Shown piece by piece: positions 32,776 through 41,613 of a stretch of DNA of 64,000 nucleotides. The notes under the pieces were generated by a model. The model did no database searches and had not been told where the DNA came from. It worked only from the letters and a program-made list of their open reading frames with translations. This stretch comes from Amycolatopsis tucumanensis (GTDB lineage: Bacteria; Actinomycetota; Actinomycetes; Mycobacteriales; Pseudonocardiaceae). The number at the start of each line of letters is the position of its first letter. The first letter of the stretch is position 1. The translations under genes and the position numbers were made by a program. The stretch covers positions 248,001 to 312,000 of the forward strand of contig NZ_JAKGSD010000001.1 of assembly GCF_021654135.1 (NCBI RefSeq), in the 5' to 3' direction.

Positions 32776-33792
32776 ATGCAGTACCGCACCCTGGGCCACA
32801 CCGGCGTGCGCGTCAGCGCACTGTCGCTCGGCGCGATGAACTTCGGCGCGATCGGCCGCACCACCCAGGACGAGGCGAACACCATCGTCGACGCCGCGCT
32901 CGACGCCGGCGTCAACCTGATCGACACCGCCGACTTCTACCCGGGCTCGGAGGAGATCGTGGGCCGCGCCATCGCCGGCCGCCGCGACGACCTCGTGCTC
33001 GCCACCAAGGCGGGCCTGCCGGTCGACGACGACCACAGCCACCGCGGCGCCTCCCGCCGCTGGCTGGTCACCGAGCTGGACCGCAGCCTGCGCCGCCTGG
33101 GGGCCGACCACGTCGACCTCTACCAGATCCACCGCTGGGACCCGGCGACCAGCGACGAGGAGACCCTCTCGGCTCTGACCGACCTGCAGCGCGCGGGCAA
33201 GATCCGCTACTTCGGCTCGTCGACCTACCCGGCCTACCGCATCGTGCAGGCCCAGTGGGCGGCCCGCGAGCACCACCTGGGCCGGTTCGCCACCGAGCAG
33301 CCCGGCTACTCGATCCTGCAGCGGGCCGCCGAGGCCGACGTCCTGCCGGTCACCGAGCAGTACGGGATGGGCGTGCTGGTGTGGAGCCCGTTCGCGTCGG
33401 GCTGGCTCTCCGGCGCCATCCGGGCGGACCGGGAGTTCCGCACCAACCGCTCCGCGAACATGCCCGAGCGCTTCGACACCGCCCTGCCGGTCAACCGGGC
33501 CAAGCTCGACGCCGTCGAGCAGCTGGCGAAGGTCGCCGACGAGGCCGGCCTGACGATGATCCAGCTCGCGCTCGGCTTCGTGCTCGCCCACCCGGCCGTG
33601 AGCACCGCGCTCATCGGCCCGCGCACCCTGGACCACCTGAATTCGCAGCTCGCGGCCGCCGACGTGGTGCTGCCCGCCGACGTGCTCGACGCCATCGACT
33701 CGATCGTCGCCCCCGGCACCGACCTCGCCCCCGGCGAGAAGGTCGACACCCGGCCCGCGCTGCTCGACCCGTCGCTGCGGCGACGCCGATAG
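32776..33792 (+). CDS. Aldo/keto reductase
   Basis: A 338-residue (beta/alpha)8 NADPH-dependent reductase, ATG 32776. The tetrad is visible: Asp in NLIDTADFYPGSEE with Tyr a few residues later (near 56), Lys in VLATKAG near 77 and His in YQIHRWDP near 117. The C-terminal NADP-binding part has LGFVLAHPAVSTALIGPRTLDHL, typical of the YajO/AKR11-12-like group. Substrates are aldehydes or ketones, not predictable here. It is likely repressed by the divergent TetR through twin operators and cotranscribed with the LLM oxidoreductase gene nine bases downstream. Confidence 0.9.
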   Translation: MQYRTLGHTGVRVSALSLGAMNFGAIGRTTQDEANTIVDAALDAGVNLIDTADFYPGSEEIVGRAIAGRRDDLVLATKAGLPVDDDHSHRGASRRWLVTELDRSLRRLGADHVDLYQIHRWDPATSDEETLSALTDLQRAGKIRYFGSSTYPAYRIVQAQWAAREHHLGRFATEQPGYSILQRAAEADVLPVTEQYGMGVLVWSPFASGWLSGAIRADREFRTNRSANMPERFDTALPVNRAKLDAVEQLAKVADEAGLTMIQLALGFVLAHPAVSTALIGPRTLDHLNSQLAAADVVLPADVLDAIDSIVAPGTDLAPGEKVDTRPALLDPSLRRRR

Positions 33793-33801
33793 GAACCCCG
33801 C

Positions 33802-34659
33802 ATGCCCAGTTTCGGCATCATGACCGCGCCCATGCAGGCCGGCTACGACGACATCCGCCGCGTCTGGCAAGAGGCCGACGCCATCCCCGAGATCGAGCAC
33901 GCCTGGCTGTTCGACCACCTCATGCCGATCGCGGGCGATCCGGACGGCCCGATCCTCGAAGGCTGGACCCTGCTGTCCGCCCTGGCCGCGCAGACCAGCC
34001 GCCTGCGCCTCGGGCTCCTGGTGACCAGCAACCGGTTCCGCCCGCCCGCGGTGCTGGCCAAGATCGCCACCACCGTGGACGTCGTCTCCGGCGGCCGCCT
34101 CGACTTCGGCATCGGCGTCGGCTCGCGGCCCGGCCACCCGCTCGCCCGCCGCGAGTACGAGGCACACGGCCTGCCGTTCCACGACGCCGCGGACGCCACC
34201 GCGAGCCTCGCCGAGGCGCTGACCGTCATCCGCCGCCTGTGGACCGAGGAGCGGCCGTTCGACTTCGGCGGCGCCCACGTGAAGCTCACCGGAGCGTTCG
34301 GCAACCCCAAACCGGTGCAGCGTCCCGGCCCGCCGATCGTCGTCGGCGGCCGCGCGAAGGCGACGCTGCGGGTGGTCGCCGAGCACGCGGACCTGTGGAA
34401 CATCCCCGGCGGTGACCTCGACGACGCCGTCGAGCGCAGCGCGTTGCTCGACCGCTACTGCCGCGACATCGGCCGCGACCCGGCGGCGATCACGCGGTCG
34501 ATCCACCTGCCGGTCTCTTACGAACGGCCCGGCGACACCCGCAAGGCGATCGGCGCTGCCGCCGGCGCCGGCTTCACCCACTTCGTCCTCGGTCTGCCCG
34601 CGCCCTACCCGCCGGGCGTCGCCAGGTGGGTGGCCGAGGAGGTGATCACGGCGGCCTGA
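33802..34659 (+). CDS. LLM-class F420-dependent oxidoreductase
   Basis: A 285-residue bacterial-luciferase-like protein. ATG 33802 follows GGAACC. Diagnostic text: AWLFDHLMPIAGDPDGPILEG (F420-binding region), AAQTSRLRLGLLVTSNRFR, VDVVSGGRLDFGIGVGSRP and FGNPKPVQRPGPPIVVGG. These enzymes use F420H2/F420 to reduce or oxidise a range of metabolites. Probable operon with the aldo/keto reductase, pointing to a redox detoxification or catabolic pair. Confidence 0.87.
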   Translation: MPSFGIMTAPMQAGYDDIRRVWQEADAIPEIEHAWLFDHLMPIAGDPDGPILEGWTLLSALAAQTSRLRLGLLVTSNRFRPPAVLAKIATTVDVVSGGRLDFGIGVGSRPGHPLARREYEAHGLPFHDAADATASLAEALTVIRRLWTEERPFDFGGAHVKLTGAFGNPKPVQRPGPPIVVGGRAKATLRVVAEHADLWNIPGGDLDDAVERSALLDRYCRDIGRDPAAITRSIHLPVSYERPGDTRKAIGAAAGAGFTHFVLGLPAPYPPGVARWVAEEVITAA

Positions 34660-34683
34660 GCCCGGCCGGGCGCAAGGTTTTCG

Positions 34684-34750
34684 TGACGTGGAAAGGGCGC
34701 TGGTGCCGCCCGGGGCCCGAAGCGAAGGTGGGTCGAACCACCCCACGTCA
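34684..34750. promoter_or_regulatory. Inverted repeats upstream of the NDMA-dependent dehydrogenases
   Basis: TGACGTGG (34684-34691) and CCACGTCA (34743-34750) are perfect 8-base inverted repeats 51 bases apart; inside lies GGTGG-N6-CCACC (34727-34742). They are in the 107-base gap before the first dehydrogenase and may bind a regulator or form mRNA structure. No regulator gene adjoins on this side. Confidence 0.4.
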
Positions 34751-34766
34751 GCGAACGGGGACCTTC

Positions 34767-35876
34767 ATGACCATCACCACGCGAGCCGCGGTGTGCCGGG
34801 AACCCCGGCGCCCCTGGGAGATCATCGACCTCGACCTGGACGAGCCGAAGGCGCACGAGGTCCGGATCCGCTTCCACGCGGCCGGCCTGTGCCACTCCGA
34901 CGACCACATCCAGAAGGGCGACGCGCAGATGCGCTTCCCCGTGGTCGGCGGGCACGAGGGCGCCGGGGTCGTCGAGGCCGTCGGCGCGGACGTCACCCGC
35001 GTCGCGGCCGGCGACCACGTCGTCTGCTCCTTCATCCCGGCGTGCGGCCAGTGCCGCTACTGCTCCACCGGGCACCAGAACCTGTGCGACGCGGGCAAGA
35101 ACGCGTCCACCGGCGAGTTCCCCGACGGCACCTTCCGCTTCCACGCCGGCGGCGAGGACTTCGGCGGGCTGTGCGTGCTCGGCACCTTCTCGCAGTACGC
35201 CGTGGTGTCGGAGTTCTCCTGCATCCCGATCCCGCGGGACATCCCGTTCGAGATCGCCGCGCTGGTGGGCTGCGGCGTGCCGACCGGCTGGGGGTCGGCG
35301 GTGTACGCGGCGGGCGTGCGGGCGGGGGAGACCGTGGTGATCTACGGCGCGGGCGGCGTCGGCAGCAACGCGGTGCAGGGCGCGCGTTACGCCGGCGCCA
35401 AGCACGTGGTCGTGGTGGACCCGGTGGAGTTCAAGCGGGACATGGCGAAGGTCTTCGGCGCGACCCACACCTTCGCCGACGCGAAGGAGGCACACGAGTT
35501 CGTCGTCGAGACCACGTGGGGCCAGCTGGCCGACCACGCGATCATCACCGTCGGTGTCCTGCACGACGAGGTGATCGCCCGCGCCCTCGACGTCGTCGGC
35601 AAGAGCGGCAAGGTCACCATCACCGCCGTGGGTGGCGGCTGGATCGACGCGAACGCGGGCCTGTTCATCGGCTACCAGCGGCGGGCGCAGGGCGCGTTGT
35701 TCGGCAACTGCAACCCGCTCTACGACGTGCCGCGGCTGCTGGGCCTGTACCGCTCGGGCGACCTGAAGCTGGACGAGCTGATCACCCGGCGCTACTCGCT
35801 GGACGAGGTCAACCAGGGCTACCAGGACATGCTCGACGGCAAGAACATCCGCGGCGTCATCGTCCACGAGCACTGA
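34767..35876 (+). CDS. NDMA-dependent (mycofactocin-linked) alcohol dehydrogenase, copy 1
   Basis: A 369-residue zinc medium-chain dehydrogenase of the NDMA-dependent subfamily. Catalytic zinc ligands: Cys in GLCHSDDH (near 41), GGHEGAGVV (near 62) and Cys in LVGCGVPTGWG (near 168). Structural zinc: PACGQCRYCSTGHQNLC (four Cys). The Rossmann motif IYGAGGVGSNAVQGARYAG follows near 192. In this family NAD stays tightly bound and electrons leave through an artificial acceptor or, physiologically, mycofactocin. ATG 34767 is followed 13 bases after the stop by a close paralogue, a tandem duplication. Confidence 0.9.
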   Translation: MTITTRAAVCREPRRPWEIIDLDLDEPKAHEVRIRFHAAGLCHSDDHIQKGDAQMRFPVVGGHEGAGVVEAVGADVTRVAAGDHVVCSFIPACGQCRYCSTGHQNLCDAGKNASTGEFPDGTFRFHAGGEDFGGLCVLGTFSQYAVVSEFSCIPIPRDIPFEIAALVGCGVPTGWGSAVYAAGVRAGETVVIYGAGGVGSNAVQGARYAGAKHVVVVDPVEFKRDMAKVFGATHTFADAKEAHEFVVETTWGQLADHAIITVGVLHDEVIARALDVVGKSGKVTITAVGGGWIDANAGLFIGYQRRAQGALFGNCNPLYDVPRLLGLYRSGDLKLDELITRRYSLDEVNQGYQDMLDGKNIRGVIVHEH

Positions 35877-35889
35877 GGGGACCGCGACC

Positions 35890-37008
35890 ATGACCATCAC
35901 CACCCGCGCCGCCATCGCCCGCGCGCCCCACCGCCCGTGGGAGATCACCGAGCTGCAGCTGGACGAGCCGAAGGCGCACGAGGTCCGCGTCAAATTCCAC
36001 GCCGCCGGGCTGTGCCACTCCGACGACCACATCACCAAGGGCGACGCCCCGGTGCGGCTGCCGATCGTCGGCGGGCACGAGGGCGCCGGCGTCGTCGAAT
36101 CGGTCGGCCCGCACGTCACCCGGGTCAAACCGGGCGACCGGATCGTCTGCTCCTACATCCCCGCCTGCGGCAAGTGCCGTCCCTGCTCGACCGGGCACCA
36201 GAACATGTGCGACGAGGGCAAGAACGCCTCCACCGGCATGTTCGCCGACGGCACGTTCCGCTTCCACGCCGACGGAGAGGACTTCGGCGGGTTCTGCACC
36301 CTCGGCACGTTCTCGCAGTACGCGGTGGTGTCCGAGTGGGCCTGCCTGCGGCTGCCCGAGGACATCCCGTTCGAGATCGGCGCGCTGGTCGGCTGCGGCG
36401 TGCCCACCGGCTGGGGCTCGGCGGTGCACGCGGCGGGCGTGCGCGCCGGGGAGACCGTCGTGATCTACGGCGCCGGTGGCGTCGGCAGCAACGCCGTGCA
36501 GGGCGCGCGCTACGCCGGGGCGAAGAACGTCGTCGTGGTCGATCCCGTGGAGTTCAAGCGGGACATGGCGAAGGTCTTCGGCGCCACCCACACCTTCGCC
36601 ACCGCCAAGGAAGCACACGACTTCGTCGTGGAAACCACCTGGGGCCAGCTCGCCGACCACGCCATCTGCACCCCCGGCGTGCTCACCGAGGAGATCGTCA
36701 ACGCGGCCGTGCAGGTCACCGGCAAGGGCGGCAAGGTCACCGTCACCGCCGTCGGCAAGATCGACGAGCACGCGGTGCACTTCCCGGCCGGCATGCTGAT
36801 CGGCTACCAGCGGCAGCTGCGCGGCGCGTTGTTCGGCGACAGCAACCCGCTCTACGACGTGCCCCGGCTGCTCGGCCTGTACCGCTCGGGCGACCTGAAG
36901 CTCGACGAGCTGATCACCCGGCGCTACTCGCTGGACGAGGTCAACGACGGCTACCAGGACATGCTGGACGGCAAGAACATCCGCGGCGTCATCGTGCACG
37001 AGCACTGA
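35890..37008 (+). CDS. NDMA-dependent (mycofactocin-linked) alcohol dehydrogenase, copy 2
   Basis: A 372-residue close paralogue of the preceding gene (both begin MTITTRAA and share the C-terminal NIRGVIVHEH). All zinc ligands are kept: GLCHSDDH, PACGKCRPCSTGHQNMC, VGCGVPTGWG. Differences cluster near the substrate pocket: CTPGVLTEEIVNAAVQVTGKGG replaces ITVGVLHDEVIARALDVVGKSG, and KIDEHAVHFPAGM replaces GGWIDANAGLF. This suggests different alcohols. Cotranscription with copy 1 is likely. Confidence 0.9.
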   Translation: MTITTRAAIARAPHRPWEITELQLDEPKAHEVRVKFHAAGLCHSDDHITKGDAPVRLPIVGGHEGAGVVESVGPHVTRVKPGDRIVCSYIPACGKCRPCSTGHQNMCDEGKNASTGMFADGTFRFHADGEDFGGFCTLGTFSQYAVVSEWACLRLPEDIPFEIGALVGCGVPTGWGSAVHAAGVRAGETVVIYGAGGVGSNAVQGARYAGAKNVVVVDPVEFKRDMAKVFGATHTFATAKEAHDFVVETTWGQLADHAICTPGVLTEEIVNAAVQVTGKGGKVTVTAVGKIDEHAVHFPAGMLIGYQRQLRGALFGDSNPLYDVPRLLGLYRSGDLKLDELITRRYSLDEVNDGYQDMLDGKNIRGVIVHEH

Positions 37009-37080
37009 GTCCACGAGCACTGGCGCGACACACCTCCCCACCCCACCGATGGCGGCTCCGCAACGAAGCGGGAGATCGAC

Positions 37081-38682
37081 ATGCGCACACCCATCCCACG
37101 TTTCCTCGCCGCCTTCGCGGCGCTGATCCTGCTCGCCGCCTGTGGCGGCGGGGGCCAGGCCGGTCAGGGCGGCGCGGCCGCCGGGCCCCCGCAACGCGGC
37201 GGGAGCATCACCGTGCTGGAGCTGAACTCCTTCGCCGGCGCCTGGCCCAGCGGACTGGACCCGGCCACCAACACGACCGGCGGCGCGAACCTGTCCCAGA
37301 TGAGCGCGATCTTCGGCGGCCTGTTCGCGCTGACCGCGGACGAGGACGGCGGCAACGCCCGCGTCGTCCCGGAACTGGCCAGCGGCTACGAGCTGGCCGA
37401 CGGCGACCGGACCATCCGCATCACCATCCGCGACGGCGTGAAGTTCAGCGACGGCACGCCGTTCGACGCCGAGGCGGTCGCCTTCAACTTCCGCCGCAAC
37501 ATCACCTCGACCTGCACCTGCGCCCCGCGGTGGCCGCTGGCCGAGCAGAACGGCATCAGCGTCGAGGGCAACGCGGTCGTGCTGCGGTTCACCCGCCCGT
37601 ACGGCGCGGTGATCAACTCGATGGTGGTGTCCAACGTGAACTGGATCGCCTCGCCCACCGCGCTGCAGCAGATGGGGCCGGAGCAGTTCAAGATCACCCC
37701 GGTCGGCGCGGGCCCGTTCAAGGTGGTGTCCAACCAGCTGTCCTCGGAGCTGAAGCTGACCCGCAACGAGAACTACTTCAAGCCCGGACTGCCCTACCTG
37801 GACAACCTGACGTTCAAGTCGGTCGGCGGCGACCAGCCCGCCTACCAGGCGATCCTGGCCGGGCAGGCGCAGGCCTACGAGGGCATGAACACCACGCCGC
37901 TGATCGAGCAGGCGCAGGCGAACAAGCAGCTCACCGTCACCATCCAGCCGCCCACCTCGCCGTACCTGATCCAGCTCAACACCAAGACCGCGCCGTTCGA
38001 CAACCAGAAGGCGCGCGAGGCGGTCTACTACGCGACCAATGTGGACGCGATCCGCAAGGGACTGTTCAAGGACTGGTACCCGGCCGCGCAGACCTTCACC
38101 GGGCCGGGCGGGCTGTTCCACCACGACACCATCGACGGGTACCGGACCTACGACCCGGACAAGGCCCGCGCGCTGGTCGCCGAGCTGGGCGGGCTCACCG
38201 TCGACCTCGGCACGCTCAAGAGCTACGTCGCCGAGCAGGTGATGACCGCGTTGCAGAGCCAGTGGGAGGCCGTGGGCATCAAGACCACGATCCACTCCGA
38301 CCAGCTCAACGCTTTGATCGGCAACTTCAACTCGAACAAGTGGCAGGCCATGCTGCAGACCGCCGGGGCGTGGGATCCCGCGGCCGGCGTCGGCGTCGGG
38401 TTCCGCTTCGCCGCCACCTCGCCGTTCAGCGGCGTCAACGACCCGGCCCTGGACGACCTGCTCAACCAGGCCGCGGCCACCGTCGACCCGGCCACCCGGG
38501 AGACGCTGTACCTGCAGGCCGGCAAGCGGATCAGCGACAACGCCTACGCGCCCTACATCCTGGCGTTCGCCCCGGCCAACGTCACCGCGGCCGGCGTGCA
38601 CGGGCCCGGCCTGACCACGAAGATCCCGCCGGTCCTGGTCAACACCGGGGTGCTGTGGGACCAGGTCTGGACGAGCCGGTGA
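37081..38682 (+). CDS. ABC transporter substrate-binding lipoprotein, peptide/nickel (family 5)
   Basis: A 533-residue extracellular binding protein. The signal peptide MRTPIPRFLAAFAALILLAAC has a lipobox LLAAC with Cys21 and a Gly-rich start of the mature protein. Family 5 features: IRITIRDGVKFSDGTPFDAEAVAFNF near residue 115, VGAGPFKVVSNQLSSELKLTRNENYF near 215, and TAPFDNQKAREAVYYATNVDAI near 305. It delivers oligopeptides, nickel complexes, glycosides or opine-like ligands to the permease. It opens a five-gene transporter operon and overlaps the first permease gene by 4 bases. Confidence 0.92.
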   Translation: MRTPIPRFLAAFAALILLAACGGGGQAGQGGAAAGPPQRGGSITVLELNSFAGAWPSGLDPATNTTGGANLSQMSAIFGGLFALTADEDGGNARVVPELASGYELADGDRTIRITIRDGVKFSDGTPFDAEAVAFNFRRNITSTCTCAPRWPLAEQNGISVEGNAVVLRFTRPYGAVINSMVVSNVNWIASPTALQQMGPEQFKITPVGAGPFKVVSNQLSSELKLTRNENYFKPGLPYLDNLTFKSVGGDQPAYQAILAGQAQAYEGMNTTPLIEQAQANKQLTVTIQPPTSPYLIQLNTKTAPFDNQKAREAVYYATNVDAIRKGLFKDWYPAAQTFTGPGGLFHHDTIDGYRTYDPDKARALVAELGGLTVDLGTLKSYVAEQVMTALQSQWEAVGIKTTIHSDQLNALIGNFNSNKWQAMLQTAGAWDPAAGVGVGFRFAATSPFSGVNDPALDDLLNQAAATVDPATRETLYLQAGKRISDNAYAPYILAFAPANVTAAGVHGPGLTTKIPPVLVNTGVLWDQVWTSR

Positions 38683-39683
38683 CGGCGATCGGCGCGCCGC
38701 GGCGGCTGCCGGGGCCACTGGCCTCGCCGGCGCTGCGGCTGGTAACCCGGCGGCTGCTCACCGCGGTCCCCATCGTGCTCGGCGTCAGCGTGCTCACTTT
38801 CGCGGTGCTGAGCCTGATCCCCGGGGACACCGCGCAGCTGCTGCTCGGCCCGGAGGCCACGCCCGAGCAGATCGCCGCGCTCAACCAGCAGATGGGGCTG
38901 GACCGGCCCGCGGTGGTGCGCTACCTGGACTGGCTCGGCGGCGCGGTCACCGGCGACCTCGGGAACTCGCTGGTCAGCGGGCAGCCGGTGACCGACGAGC
39001 TCGGCTCCCGGCTGGCCGTCAGCGGCGAGCTGGTGGGGCTGGCGTTCGTGCTGTCACTGGGGCTGGCGATCCCGGTCGCCCTGATCGCGGCGCGCCGCCC
39101 GAACCGGCTCACCGACCGGGTGAGCATGCTGGTCAGCATCACCGGCCTGTCGCTGGCGAACTACGTGCTCGCGCTGCTGCTCGTGCTGGTGTTCGCGGTG
39201 CAGCTGGCGGCGTTCCCCGCCATCGGGTTCGTGCCGCTGGAGCAGGGGCTGGGGGCGAACCTGCACTCGCTGTTCCTGCCCGCGCTGGCGATCGCGTTCC
39301 CGCTGTTCTGCTTCTACACCCGGTTCCTCCGCGGTGACCTGGTGGACCAGCTGCACGGCGAGGACTACATCACCACGGCGCGGGCGAAGGGGATCGGGCC
39401 GTGGCAGGTGCTGCTGCGGCACGCCTTCCGCAACTCGGCGTTCGGGCTGATCACGGTGGTCGGGCTCAACCTGGGCACGATGATCGGCGCGACCGTGATC
39501 ATCGAGCAGATCTTCGCGCTGCCCGGCATCGGGCAGATGCTGCTGTCGGCCATCAACAGCCGCGACTTCGTCGTGGTCCAGGCCTGCGTGGTGGTCTTCG
39601 CCGTGGTCGCGGTGGCCGCCAACCTGCTGACCGACCTGCTCTACGCCGTACTCGACCCGAGGATCCGCTATGGCGACGGTTGA
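38679..39683 (+). CDS. ABC transporter permease, DppB-like
   Basis: A 334-residue inner-membrane protein, GTG 38679 overlapping the preceding stop. It has six helices and the type-1 peptide-permease N-terminus RRLLTAVPIVLGVSVLTFAVLSLIPGD. The EAA loop that contacts the ATPase is DYITTARAKGIGPWQVLLRHAFRNS (near residue 232). It pairs with the DppC-like protein to form the channel. Its last 14 bases overlap that gene. Confidence 0.92.
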   Translation: MTAIGAPRRLPGPLASPALRLVTRRLLTAVPIVLGVSVLTFAVLSLIPGDTAQLLLGPEATPEQIAALNQQMGLDRPAVVRYLDWLGGAVTGDLGNSLVSGQPVTDELGSRLAVSGELVGLAFVLSLGLAIPVALIAARRPNRLTDRVSMLVSITGLSLANYVLALLLVLVFAVQLAAFPAIGFVPLEQGLGANLHSLFLPALAIAFPLFCFYTRFLRGDLVDQLHGEDYITTARAKGIGPWQVLLRHAFRNSAFGLITVVGLNLGTMIGATVIIEQIFALPGIGQMLLSAINSRDFVVVQACVVVFAVVAVAANLLTDLLYAVLDPRIRYGDG

Positions 39684-40536
39684 TCTGCCCACGGCGCTGC
39701 CCGCGGCGCGTCCGTCACGCGTGCGCGGCTGGCTGCGGCACGTCGAACTGGGCGTCCCGCTGGCCCTGCTCGCGCTGGTGTTCGGCGCGTGCTTCCTGTG
39801 GCCGCTGATCGCTTCCGTGCCCGAGCCGGTCGGCGGGGACGTGCTGGAGTCGAACCTGCCCGCGTTCTCGCCGGGGCACCTGCTGGGCACCGACCCGAAC
39901 GGCAACGACGTCTGGTCCCGGCTCCTGCACGGCGGGCGGTCGTCGCTGATCGTCGGCGTCGCGGTCAACGTGCTGGGCCTGCTGGCCGGCGGCACGCTCG
40001 GCGCGGTGAGCGCCTACCTGGGCGGCGCGGTGGACGCGGTGATCATGCGCGTGCTGGACGTGCTGATCGCGTTCCCGTCGCTGGTGCTGACCCTGGCGGT
40101 GGCGCAGAGCCTCGGGCCCAGCCAGGTGAACACGATCCTGGCGCTGGCGTTCTTCTCGGTGCCCGCGTTCGCGCGGATCTCCCGTGCGGCGACCCTGCGG
40201 TTGCGGGAGCAGCCGTTCATGGTCGCCGCGCACCTGTCCGGCACGCGGGTGTGGCGGATGTTGTTCCGGCACCTCGCGCCGAACATCGCGCCGCAGCTGG
40301 TGACGTTCTCGATGCTCGGCATGGGCATCGTGATCGTGATCGAGGGCGCGCTGAGCTTCCTCGGCCTCGGCATCCCGCCGCCCGCGCCGAGCTGGGGCAA
40401 CATGATCTCCCAGGGACAGGCGAGCCTGTCGGCGACGCCGATGCTCGTGGTCTGGCCGTCCCTGGCGCTCTTTGTGACCGTCCTGGCATTCAACCTGCTG
40501 GGCGAGACGCTACGGGGACGCTGGAGCGGCCGATGA
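39670..40536 (+). CDS. ABC transporter permease, DppC-like
   Basis: A 288-residue second permease, ATG 39670 within the end of the DppB-like gene. An N-terminal helix (LALLALVFGACFLWPLIAS) precedes the HLLGTDPNGNDVWSRLLHGGRSSLIVG segment typical of DppC/OppC, and the EAA loop AHLSGTRVWRMLFRHLAPNI lies near residue 190. Six helices are expected in total. It overlaps the ATPase gene by 4 bases. Confidence 0.92.
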   Translation: MATVDLPTALPAARPSRVRGWLRHVELGVPLALLALVFGACFLWPLIASVPEPVGGDVLESNLPAFSPGHLLGTDPNGNDVWSRLLHGGRSSLIVGVAVNVLGLLAGGTLGAVSAYLGGAVDAVIMRVLDVLIAFPSLVLTLAVAQSLGPSQVNTILALAFFSVPAFARISRAATLRLREQPFMVAAHLSGTRVWRMLFRHLAPNIAPQLVTFSMLGMGIVIVIEGALSFLGLGIPPPAPSWGNMISQGQASLSATPMLVVWPSLALFVTVLAFNLLGETLRGRWSGR

Positions 40537-41546
40537 GCATCGACGAACTGACCACGCCGGCGTCCGTGCGGACCGGGACGCTGCTGGAGGTCGAGGACCT
40601 GCACGTGACGTTCGCGGCCCGGGGGCGCACGGTCCGCGCGGTGAACGGGTTGTCCTACCGGCTGGAGGCGGGCCGGACGCTGGCGATCATCGGCGAGTCC
40701 GGGTCGGGCAAGTCGGTCAGCTCGCGAGCGCTGATGGGCCTGCTGCCGCCGACGGCGCGGATCACCGGATCGGCGCGCTACCGCGGCGTCGAGCTGCTCG
40801 GCCTGTCCGAGCGGCGGATGCGGCGGCACCGGGGCGCGGACCTGGCGATGGTGTTCCAGGACCCGGCGCGGTCGCTGAACCCGACGATGCGGATCGGCGT
40901 GCAGATCACCGAGGCGGTGCGGGCGCACGGCGACCACGACCGGCGCGCGGCGCGGGACCGCGCGATGGACCTGCTGAAGCTGGTGCGGTTGCCGGCCCCG
41001 GAGCGGCGGTTCCACGAGTACCCGCACCAGCTCTCCGGCGGCATGCGGCAGCGGGTGATGATCGCGATCGCGCTGGCGGCGGACCCGAAGCTGCTGATCG
41101 CCGACGAGGCGACGACGGCGCTGGACGTGACCACGCAGGCGCAGATCATGGAGCTGCTGCTGGAACTGCAGGAACGGCTCGGCACGGCGATCATCCTGAT
41201 CAGCCACGACCTCGGCCTCGCGGCGACCTACGCGCACGACGTGATCGTGATGTACGCCGGGCGGGCGGTGGAGTACGCCGCGGCGCCGGTGCTGTTCTCG
41301 CGGGTGCGGATGCCGTACACGAAGGCGTTGCTGGGCGCGATCCCGCGCGTGGAGCGCCCGCCGCACGCTGAGCTGCCGGTGACGCCGGGCCAGCCGCCGG
41401 ACCTGACGAACCTGCCGCCCGGGTGCCCGTTCGCGCCCCGGTGCGACCGCGCGGCCTCCGACTGCGTGGCCGAGGCACCCCCGCTGACCGAACACCAGCC
41501 GGGACACGCGTGGGCGTGCTGGCACCCCTGCGAGGAGGACGCATGA
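40533..41546 (+). CDS. ABC transporter ATP-binding protein, DppD-like
   Basis: A 337-residue ATPase. Walker A is GESGSGKSVSS near residue 56, the signature LSGGMRQRV near 170, and Walker B LLIADEATTALD near 190, followed by the switch His in LISHDLG. The C-terminal oligopeptide-transporter extension has GCPFAPRCDRAASDC, whose cysteines fit the Fe-S or zinc-like motif of the DppD/OppD family. The heterodimer partner is the next gene. Confidence 0.93.
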   Translation: MSIDELTTPASVRTGTLLEVEDLHVTFAARGRTVRAVNGLSYRLEAGRTLAIIGESGSGKSVSSRALMGLLPPTARITGSARYRGVELLGLSERRMRRHRGADLAMVFQDPARSLNPTMRIGVQITEAVRAHGDHDRRAARDRAMDLLKLVRLPAPERRFHEYPHQLSGGMRQRVMIAIALAADPKLLIADEATTALDVTTQAQIMELLLELQERLGTAIILISHDLGLAATYAHDVIVMYAGRAVEYAAAPVLFSRVRMPYTKALLGAIPRVERPPHAELPVTPGQPPDLTNLPPGCPFAPRCDRAASDCVAEAPPLTEHQPGHAWACWHPCEEDA

Positions 41547-41613
41547 CGGCGGCGAGCTCCCTGTCTGGTGCGGCCGGGCGGGCCGGCCTGTCCACTGCGG
41601 ACGGAGCGCACCG

